Shown one piece after another: positions 58,011-64,000 of a stretch of 64,000 nucleotides of DNA. Within the stretch, counting starts at the first letter, position 1. Every line of letters begins with the position of its first letter. The stretch comes from Candidatus Centipeda massiliensis (GTDB taxonomy: Bacteria; Bacillota; Negativicutes; Selenomonadales; Selenomonadaceae). Location: NCBI RefSeq assembly GCF_900290285.1, contig NZ_LT985755.1:138431-202430 (forward strand). Direction: 5' to 3'. Position numbers and translations under genes: made by a program. The notes under the pieces were generated by a model, which did no database searches, was not told the DNA's origin, and worked only from the letters and a program-made list of their open reading frames with translations.

Positions 58011-59528
58011 ATGAAGGAGCGCACATATATCGCCATCGACCTCAAGGCATTCTTCGCCTCGGTCGAATGTATGGAACGCGGACTCAATCCGCTGACCACA
58101 CATCTCGTCGTTGCGGACGAAAGCCGCACGAGCAAGACCATCTGCCTTGCCGTCTCCCCTGCACTCAAGGCACACGGCATCGGCGGACGCCCGCGCCTCT
58201 TCGAGGTCATCCGTGCCGTGGAGCAGGCGAATGCGCGGCGCAAGTACCGCGCTCCGCAGCGTACGCTCGTGGGCGAGACCACGGATGCCACCGAACTGGC
58301 AGCGCACCCGGAACTCGGGATTGCCTACCATGTCGCACCACCACGCATGGCACTCTACATGGAGTACAGCATACGAATCTACGAGATCTATCTGCGTCAT
58401 ATTTGCCCCGAGGATATCCATATCTACTCCATCGACGAGGTATTTATCGACGCGACGAGCTACCTCTATACGTGGAACATCTCGGCGCATGACTTTGCCA
58501 TGCAGCTCATCCGAGAGGTGCTGCGCGAGACCGGTATCACAGCAACGGCGGGCATCGGCTCAAACCTCTACCTTGCAAAGGTCGCAATGGATATTGTCGC
58601 GAAGCATATCAAGCCCGACGTAGCCGGCGTGCGCATCGCGCAGCTGGACGAGATGAGCTATCGCAGACGACTCTGGACGCATCGCCCGCTCACGGATTTT
58701 TGGCGCGTTGGCAGAGGCTACGAGCGAAAGCTTGAGGAAAACGGACTCTATACGATGGGTGACATTGCGCGCTGCTCGCTCGGAGGTACAAATGCACGAC
58801 ACAACGAAGATTTACTCTATCGTCTCTTTGGCATACAGGCAGAGCTGCTGATCGATCATGCGTGGGGCTATGAAAGCACGCGCATGGAGGACATCAAAAG
58901 CTACCGCCCGAAATCACGCAGCATCCACAGGGCACAGGTACTTCAAACACCATATACAGCGCAGAAGGCACGTCTCGTCGTCTGGGAGATGGCAGATTCC
59001 CTCTCCATCGACCTTGCCGAAAAGAGACTGACGAGTGATCGTCTCGAACTGACCATAGGCTATGACATCGAGTGTCTGACCCGCCCCGAGATCCGCGCCC
59101 TCTATCACGGACGGATCCACACGGATCGCTATGGGCGGCAGGTACCGTATCCATCCCATGGAAGGGCTCTCATCGAGCGCGGCGCAGAAACACAAGCATT
59201 TATGACCGCGCTGACAGAACTCTATGACAAAATTGTAAATCCCGCCCTTCTCATACGCCGCATCACCGTCTCCGCACAGAACCTGATGACAGAGGAGCAG
59301 CACACCTCCGCCGCCGAACAGCTGAATCTCTTTTCGCCTGAGGAAACGTCGCAGATCGTTCTTACCCCGCAGGAAATTGCTGCACGAAGCAAGGAAAAGG
59401 CATTGCAGGAGGCAATCCTTGCCATCAAAAAAACGTATGGGAAGAACGCCATTCTGCGCGGAGCAAACCTCCTCGACGGTGCAACGACGCGTCTGCGCAA
59501 CAGTCAGATTGGCGGGCATAAGGCATAG
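58011..59528 (+). CDS. Y-family DNA polymerase (UmuC/DinB type)
   Basis: A 505-residue translesion polymerase. The catalytic residues are Asp10 (YIAIDLKAFFASVE) and Asp142/Glu143 (IYSIDEVFID). A thumb region (ATAGIGSNLYLAKVAMDIVA), the IMS_HHH-type segment (TDFWRVGRGYERKLEENGLY) and the little finger (SIHRAQVLQTPYTAQKARLV) follow. The C-terminal QLNLF motif (AAEQLNLFSPEET) is a beta-clamp-binding sequence. Length and a following YolD-like gene match the UvrX/YqjW group of Firmicutes, which acts in SOS or mobile-element mutagenesis. ATG at 58011 has the best spacing to AGGAGGG. Confidence 0.9.
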   Translation: MKERTYIAIDLKAFFASVECMERGLNPLTTHLVVADESRTSKTICLAVSPALKAHGIGGRPRLFEVIRAVEQANARRKYRAPQRTLVGETTDATELAAHPELGIAYHVAPPRMALYMEYSIRIYEIYLRHICPEDIHIYSIDEVFIDATSYLYTWNISAHDFAMQLIREVLRETGITATAGIGSNLYLAKVAMDIVAKHIKPDVAGVRIAQLDEMSYRRRLWTHRPLTDFWRVGRGYERKLEENGLYTMGDIARCSLGGTNARHNEDLLYRLFGIQAELLIDHAWGYESTRMEDIKSYRPKSRSIHRAQVLQTPYTAQKARLVVWEMADSLSIDLAEKRLTSDRLELTIGYDIECLTRPEIRALYHGRIHTDRYGRQVPYPSHGRALIERGAETQAFMTALTELYDKIVNPALLIRRITVSAQNLMTEEQHTSAAEQLNLFSPEETSQIVLTPQEIAARSKEKALQEAILAIKKTYGKNAILRGANLLDGATTRLRNSQIGGHKA

Positions 59529-59546
59529 AAACGAAAGGACAAGACC

Positions 59547-59753
59547 ATGCAGCGAAGCATCGAGGACTATGCGGACATCATCCATCTGCCGCGCCCCATC
59601 TCAAAGACACATCCCCCCATGTCTCTGCGTGACCGCGCGGGGCAGTTCGCCCCCTTCTCCGCACTCACGAGACTGCACGAGGCCGCTGACCGCAAAGCAC
59701 GGGAGCTGGCAGAGCAATGCGAAGAATACGCCCCGCCCGACTATAGTGCTTGA
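59547..59753 (+). CDS. YolD-like small protein
   Basis: A 68-residue protein with the core MSLRDRAGQFAPFSALTRLH, the RAxQFxPFxAL pattern of YolD-like proteins. These are encoded next to Y-family polymerases in Firmicutes and are thought to replace UmuD as polymerase partner. It starts 18 bp after the polymerase stop with GAAAGGA. Its last codons contain the -35 box of the following tRNA promoter. Confidence 0.75.
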   Translation: MQRSIEDYADIIHLPRPISKTHPPMSLRDRAGQFAPFSALTRLHEAADRKARELAEQCEEYAPPDYSA

Positions 59754-59778
59754 CAAACTCGGAAAAGGTCGTTACAAT
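59750..59778 (+). promoter_or_regulatory. promoter of tRNA-Pro (CGG)
   Basis: TTGACA, a 17-bp spacer and TACAAT, twelve bases before the tRNA. The -35 box overlaps the stop codon of the YolD-like gene. Confidence 0.8.
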
Positions 59779-59790
59779 ACTACAGAGCGT

Positions 59791-59867
59791 CGGGATGTGG
59801 CTCAGCTTGGTAGAGCGCATCGTTCGGGACGATGAGGCCGCAGGTTCGAATCCTGTCATCCCGACCA
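59791..59867 (+). tRNA. tRNA-Pro (CGG), CCA encoded
   Basis: 77 nt. Acceptor CGGGATG with CATCCCG. Anticodon loop TTCGGGA gives CGG. The acceptor and T arms are identical to the TGG isoacceptor at 56466, indicating a duplicated gene with a changed anticodon stem. Confidence 0.95.
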
Positions 59868-59931
59868 TTTTGAGAGATATATGAGCCGGAGTCCAAACGG
59901 ACACGGCTTTTTTATTGTTCGGAGGGAACTT

Positions 59932-60489
59932 ATGGAAAATGGGCGAAAGCGGTGCAGCTGGGTCAAATTGGACGACCCTATCTACGTGAAATACCATGAC
60001 GAGGAGTGGGGACAGCCGCTCCACGATGATGATGCACTCTATGAACTGTTTATTCTCGAAACATTTCAGGCGGGGCTGTCGTGGGCGACAATCCTCCACA
60101 AGCGCGAGAACTTCCGCCGTGCATACGAGGGCTTTATCCCCGCGCGCGTCGCCGCATTCGATGCGGCAAAGGTTGAAGAACTAATGCAGGACGCAGGGAT
60201 TGTTCGCAACCGCCGCAAAATTGAGGCGAGTATCCGAAACAGCCGCGTCTTTCTCGATATCGTGAAGGAATTCGGCTCGTTTGACCGCTATATCTGGAGC
60301 TTTACGGATGGAAAATCCGTGCGTGAGAGCTGTGAACTGCGCACAACCTCACCGCTCTCGGACACCGTATCAAAGGATCTCAAAAAGCGCGGCATGGCAT
60401 TCGTCGGCTCAACCTGCATCTACTCGACACTCCAAGCCATCGGCGTACTCGCTGCACATACGGATGAATGCGATTGGAGCAAGGCATGA
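59932..60489 (+). CDS. tag: DNA-3-methyladenine glycosylase I
   Basis: A 185-residue repair enzyme that removes 3-methyladenine. RCSWVKLDDPIYVKYHDEEW carries the conserved Cys/Trp and the first zinc-site residues; ETFQAGLSWATILHKRENFR contains the catalytic Glu; and FVGSTCIYSTLQAIGVLAAH ends the fold. The classical zinc snap (Cys4, His17, His, Cys) is only partly seen: Cys and His near the N-terminus, His and Cys in AAHTDECDW. It is preceded by GGAGGG. It overlaps azlC by four bases, an unusual operon partner. Confidence 0.9.
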   Translation: MENGRKRCSWVKLDDPIYVKYHDEEWGQPLHDDDALYELFILETFQAGLSWATILHKRENFRRAYEGFIPARVAAFDAAKVEELMQDAGIVRNRRKIEASIRNSRVFLDIVKEFGSFDRYIWSFTDGKSVRESCELRTTSPLSDTVSKDLKKRGMAFVGSTCIYSTLQAIGVLAAHTDECDWSKA

Positions 60490-61196
60490 CGCGCACGCAC
60501 AACTCTTGCAGTGCCGCTCTGTGCGCAGCTTTCCCCCATACGGTTCCAATTCTCGCGGGTTTCCTCTTCCTCGGGCTTGCCTACGGTATCTATACGAATG
60601 TCTCGGGGTTCTCGTTCTGGTACCCAATGGCGATGAGTGCAATCATCTTCGGCGGCTCGCTCGAATTTATTGCGACAGCACTCCTCCTCAGTCCCTTTGC
60701 CCCCATGCAGACCTTTCTCCTCGCACTCATGGTGCAGGGGCGGCACATCTTCTACGGCATCTCCATGTTTGAAAAATATCGCGGCACAGGCTGGAAAAAG
60801 CCCTACCTCATCTATGGCATGTGTGACGAGTCCTTCTCCATCAACTATACGGCAAAAATTCCGCAATGGGTCGACGCAGGCTGGTTCATGTTCTTTGTCA
60901 CACTTCTCAACCAGCTTTACTGGGTCGCGGGCGCAACCATCGGCGGACTGGTTGGTACGCAGCTCCCCATCAATACAGACGGCATAGAGTTCGCGATGAC
61001 GGCACTCTTCGTCGTCATCTTTATCGAGCAGTGGCTGAACGACCCGCAGCACTATACAGGAATCCTCGGACTTGCCGCAGCAGGGATTGCGCTCGCAGTC
61101 TTTGGACGTGATGCGTTCATGCTTCCGACCATGTTCATCATCCTCGCTGGCTGCCTTGTACTGCGCCCCTTCATCGAGAGGAGGGGGACGGCATGA
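60486..61196 (+). CDS. azlC: AzlC-family branched-chain amino acid permease
   Basis: A 236-residue membrane protein with about seven helices. The family signature is the start PHTVPILAGFLFLGLAYGIY and the segment MSAIIFGGSLEFIATALLLS followed by VQGRHIFYGISM. AzlC pairs with small AzlD to export branched-chain amino acids or analogues. It overlaps tag upstream and azlD downstream (ATGA). Confidence 0.9.
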   Translation: MTRTHNSCSAALCAAFPHTVPILAGFLFLGLAYGIYTNVSGFSFWYPMAMSAIIFGGSLEFIATALLLSPFAPMQTFLLALMVQGRHIFYGISMFEKYRGTGWKKPYLIYGMCDESFSINYTAKIPQWVDAGWFMFFVTLLNQLYWVAGATIGGLVGTQLPINTDGIEFAMTALFVVIFIEQWLNDPQHYTGILGLAAAGIALAVFGRDAFMLPTMFIILAGCLVLRPFIERRGTA

Positions 61197-61525
61197 CGTT
61201 CATCGAGCAGTGTATCACCATCGGACTCTGTGCGCTCGCCAGTGTCCTCACACGCGCCCTCCCCTTCCTCCTGCTCTCGGAAAAGAAGCCGACGCCGCCC
61301 ATTGTCCGCTACCTCGGCAACGTCCTCCCCGCCGCCGTCTTTGGAATGCTCGTCGTCTACTGCCTCAAGGATACAAACTTCCTTGGCGGCACACACGGGC
61401 TGCCGGAGATCGCAGGAATCCTTGTGACGGCGATGCTGCATCTGAGATTTCGCCAGATGCTCCTCTCCATTGGGGGCGGAACGGCGGTCTATATGATACA
61501 AATTCAATACGTATTCATCCCATAA
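61193..61525 (+). CDS. azlD: AzlD-family permease subunit
   Basis: A 110-residue membrane protein with three to four helices. FIEQCITIGLCALASVLTRA with LPFLLLSEKKPTPP and YLGNVLPAAVFGMLVVYCLK are the AzlD pattern (LPF... and LPPA...). It works with AzlC. Its gene is followed by a hairpin terminator inside the recombinase relic. Confidence 0.9.
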   Translation: MTFIEQCITIGLCALASVLTRALPFLLLSEKKPTPPIVRYLGNVLPAAVFGMLVVYCLKDTNFLGGTHGLPEIAGILVTAMLHLRFRQMLLSIGGGTAVYMIQIQYVFIP

Positions 61526-61578
61526 AAAAATTCCCCATAATGGCGGTGCAACTAAGGGATTTTAATCCCGGAAAGAAT

Positions 61579-61618
61579 ATCGGCATAGTTTGGAGAAATC
61601 CGGCTATGCCGATTTTTC
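61579..61618 (+). terminator. terminator of the tag-azlCD operon
   Basis: ATCGGCATAG (61579-61588) and CTATGCCGAT (61604-61613) are perfect 10-base arms followed by TTTTT on the plus strand. The right arm contains the stop codon of the convergent recombinase relic. Confidence 0.7.
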
Positions 61619-62485
61619 GTCTGTCTTGGGCTGCGGTGGCGGCATGAACTCGCCGATGCAGTTCCATATGATACGCATTCTCTGAATCTTGTATCCGTTC
61701 ATCCGCTCCGGTTTGTAGATTTCGACACGGTCTACGAACTCCCGGATAATCTCCGGCGTCAGTTCCGGGACATCCGTGTACTTGCGTACCTTGGCAATAA
61801 AAGTATCAACATTGATATTGCTTTCCTGCTGAGAGGCAATCTGGCTGCGAAGCTCCGCCACACGGCTTTCGAGCGTTTTCTGCTCGGCTTCATAGCTTTC
61901 GGACATTTTGACGAAACGCTCATCAGAAATCTTACCTTCGATGTTGTCCTCATAGAGCCGCTGGATAATTTCATCCAGCTTGTGAATCCGTGCCTGTGAC
62001 TGCTCCAGTTCCCGCTTGCCATCGCGCAGGCTCCTGTCAACCTCGGCTCTGGTTTTCTTGGTAATCATCTCCACGAAATTGTCTTCGTACGATTGCACAT
62101 AGCTTACGATTTCCCTGATACCCGCAAGCAGATGTTCTTCAATCACACGGTTGCGTATCTGGTGTGACGGGCAGATGTCCTTGCCCTTTTTGCGATAGGT
62201 GGCGCAGACCATGTACTCACTCTGCGGAAGATTCCTGCCGCGTACCTGATACATTTTCGCTCCACAATCGGCGCAGAATACCATGCCGGATAAGGCGGGC
62301 ATCTCGCCCATAGGCGTTACCCTGCGGCTGCCGTCACGGATGCGCTGCACGATGTCAAAGGTCTCTTGGTCGATGATTGCCTCGTGGGTATTCTCGAAAA
62401 TCTGTCAATTCGCAGGATCGTTCTTGAGCTGCTTTTTCTGCTTGTAGGATTTGCGGTAGGTCTTGAAATTCACCGTATGCCCTAA
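61604..62485 (-). pseudogene. large serine recombinase, C-terminal part, with a nonsense codon
   Basis: The surviving part of a TnpX-like large serine recombinase, which inserts and excises mobile elements. The first readable codons, LGHTVNFKTYRKSYKQKKQ, belong to the recombinase domain. At DPAN a TGA stop (62405-62407) replaces the expected Trp (TGG), then QIFENTHEAIIDQETFDIVQ continues. The zinc ribbon is FCADCGAKMY with CATYRKKGKDIC, a coiled coil (ELEQSQARIHKLDEIIQRLY) follows, and a DUF4368-like tail ends the gene. The catalytic Ser domain is absent: the gene is cut at the IS5-type element and its missing 5' part is not on the other side. Confidence 0.85.
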
Positions 62486-63731
62486 GGAAACGCTGATAAA
62501 ACACGGATAACAAGGCTTGCGTTATCCACAGGCATCAGTTCTACAGTTTCCCATGCAAAAAGTGGAAAAGCATGCCCATATCTCTTTCTTTCCTTCCCCG
62601 AACCTCCCGTTTGAACGGGATTTTCGAGAAAAAGGGCACACTTATCCCGTTGTCATGCAAAACGCTCTCTGCCTTCCCGCCCGCAGACACATAACGAGAT
62701 TCGCCGACGCAAAGAGCAGATCGTATTGCAGAAGGTTCTTCCTGAGTCCGCGATACCTTGTCTTACCCGCATGAAACAGACGCTTCACAATGAGAAAAGG
62801 ATGCTCCACCTTGCTGCGAACCGAGGCTTTCGCATGCTCGATCTGCCTGTCCCAATTCGTCCCTTTGTATTCTTTCGTCATGCGGTTCTGCGAGGGTCTT
62901 TGGGCAATGCGGTAGTCCACGTCTGAAAGCTCGGACCTCTCTCGGATTTCCGTGCGTTTTTCCACACCGAGATACCCCGAATCCCCATAGACCGTATGAT
63001 CATCTTCGCGGATCAGCGCATGGGTTTGGGTAATGTCGTGCACGTTGGCGGCGATCGCTGTGATCGTATGGACGTAGCCTGTTCCGGCATCCGCACCGGA
63101 ATGGATCTTCATGCCGAAGTACCACTGATTCCCCTTCTTCGTGGAGTGCATCTCAGGGTCACGGGACTTTGTCGCGTTCTTGGTCGAACTCGGTGCATGA
63201 ATGATGGTTGCATCAACAATTGTGCCGCCGTGCATGATGAGTCCAGACGCGTCTAGGCGTTGTTTCACATCATCGAAAATCTTGCGGGCGATGTCGTGCT
63301 TTTCCAGCAGATGCCGAAAATGCAGAAGTGTCGTGGCATCGGGTGTTTGTTCTGTGGAAAAGTCAATCCGCAGAAAGTGTTTCATGGCATAGCTGTCGTA
63401 AATTGCATCCTCGATTCCCTCATCGGAAAGACCGAACCAGTTCTGCATAAGGTACATACGCAGCATGGTTTCTAGGGGGATCAGTTTTCTGCCGCGCTCT
63501 TTCTGGACATAGTACGGCGCGATGAGTGCCATCCATTCGTTCCAAGGAATGATGGATTCCATGGCTTCCAGAAAGGCTTCACGCCGTGTTGTTCTCTTGC
63601 GGTTTACGTACTCCATGTCGGTAAAGGTTTGCTGCACCATGATGTTGCCTCTCTCTCGTCGTGTTGCTGTTTTCCTCTATTGTAATATTTCGGAGCTCAA
63701 TCGTGCAACAAAAGAATTTTTCAGCGATTCC
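62486..63731 (-). mobile_element. IS5-family insertion sequence
   Basis: 1246 bp with inverted-repeat ends GGAAACGCTGATAAAA and GGAATCGCTGAAAAAT. The flanks are CTAA (62482-62485) and TTAA (63732-63735), both of the YTAR type but not identical. It carries one intact transposase and is the likely source of enzyme for the MITE family. Confidence 0.9.
62642..63640 (-). CDS. IS5-family transposase
   Basis: A 332-residue DDE transposase. DUF772 domain at the N-terminus (SIIPWNEWMALIAPYYVQKE, LRMYLMQNWFGLSDEGIEDA). The catalytic Asp residues are in GGTIVDATIIHAP and HTVYGDSGYLGVEKR, and the Glu in ASVRSKVEHPFLIVKRLF. All three are present and the frame is whole, so it is probably active and able to act on the MITE ends. 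GAGAGAGG precedes the ATG. Confidence 0.93.
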   Translation of the reverse strand: MVQQTFTDMEYVNRKRTTRREAFLEAMESIIPWNEWMALIAPYYVQKERGRKLIPLETMLRMYLMQNWFGLSDEGIEDAIYDSYAMKHFLRIDFSTEQTPDATTLLHFRHLLEKHDIARKIFDDVKQRLDASGLIMHGGTIVDATIIHAPSSTKNATKSRDPEMHSTKKGNQWYFGMKIHSGADAGTGYVHTITAIAANVHDITQTHALIREDDHTVYGDSGYLGVEKRTEIRERSELSDVDYRIAQRPSQNRMTKEYKGTNWDRQIEHAKASVRSKVEHPFLIVKRLFHAGKTRYRGLRKNLLQYDLLFASANLVMCLRAGRQRAFCMTTG

Positions 63732-63825
63732 TTAAATCCTTGTAGCCGTAATTGCTGTATTTATCCAGCTTTTCCTCGTGATGCTTTGCTTTTCGGTTAG
63801 CCCTCTGTCTCTTCCTGTCTTTCAT
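63721..63825 (-). pseudogene. small basic protein gene cut by the IS5-family element
   Basis: GGAGGT and ATG open a frame reading MKDRKRQRANRKAKHHEEKL and DKYSNYGYKD, then LRNR and a stop supplied by the IS end. I recall short lysine/arginine-rich proteins with this KYSNYGYKD ending from integrative elements of Firmicutes; no function is known. The original C-terminus is missing. From 63826 to the window end I see only AT-rich non-coding sequence. Confidence 0.45.
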
Positions 63826-64000
63826 ACCGATACCTCCAATCTCTCCTGATTCTGGATAGACTGCTCCCTCGGTTGCGGGAAACAGCCTGTCCGGTTGACG
63901 TCCGCCGATACAAGAGGTTGTAGAATTTGCTCTTGTATTTAATCACATTATAGACCATAATATTACCGAAGTATATTTTCATCGGTAAGACTAACGGTAA

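Noticed and set aside
63797-63982. 61-residue minus-strand frame at the right edge
   Set aside because: Overlaps the better frame with a ribosome site at 63825 in another phase, has an unlikely composition and no upstream signal.

Overview
The window looks like a chromosome segment of a Selenomonas-type bacterium (Negativicutes, Firmicutes with an outer membrane). The basis is style, not a database match: compact GC-rich genes, strong Gram-positive-like GGAGG ribosome sites, exported proteins with Gram-negative-like signal peptides, and a Firmicutes-type prophage.

Layout. (1) 1-5.7 kb is a mobile-element scrapyard. Two inverted copies of one IS3-family element flank a broken lysogeny switch (repressor, Cro-like gene, relic antirepressor), an IS30-family element, a candidate small RNA and an orphan HicB antitoxin. 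(2) 5.7-24.4 kb is a gutted prophage, nearly all on the minus strand. It keeps repressor, sigma-like regulator, DUF2800 and DUF2815 proteins, family A DNA polymerase, primase/helicase, VRR-NUC nuclease, SNF2-like helicase, HNH nuclease, terminase small subunit, methylase (frameshifted) and lysis amidase. I see no large terminase, portal, capsid, tail or integrase gene. Cargo on the opposite strand comprises a deformylase-like gene, an AbiE toxin-antitoxin pair, a RelB/YafQ pair and two glyoxalase-fold genes. (3) 24.7-33.3 kb is an eight-gene operon of mostly exported esterases/hydrolases, a double cupin, a flavodoxin-like lipoprotein, an aldo/keto reductase and an FMN reductase. It runs from a textbook MerR-type promoter (19-bp spacer over a palindrome), with the MerR-family gene divergent. 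(4) 33.3-38.6 kb holds a HepT/MntA toxin-antitoxin pair, a truncated comM, an efflux operon (ABC permease, ATPase, membrane-fusion protein) and a second relic of the comM 5' end. (5) 38.6-47.1 kb is transport: two MFS pumps, a racemase, a MocR-type regulator and a two-gene ABC exporter-fold pair. (6) 47.3-61.5 kb is core: IMP dehydrogenase of the Tritrichomonas foetus type, five tRNAs, Nudix, GpsA, ThiF-like dehydratase, two universal stress proteins, threonine ammonia-lyase, ArsR regulator, NlpC/P60 hydrolase, RfbB, Y-family polymerase with a YolD-like partner, Tag and AzlCD. (7) 61.6-64 kb is a broken large serine recombinase next to an IS5-family element.

The threads that tie the window together are: a MITE family (three copies, 159-162 bp) whose terminal repeats match the IS5-family element at 62.5 kb and which has altered or ended three genes; a 102-bp direct repeat made from the 3' end of the phage sigma-like gene, with a third diverged copy where the toxin-antitoxin cargo begins; and the MerR-controlled envelope hydrolase/redox operon, which is my best candidate for an undescribed functional system. 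Starts were chosen from visible ribosome sites; no database search was possible.
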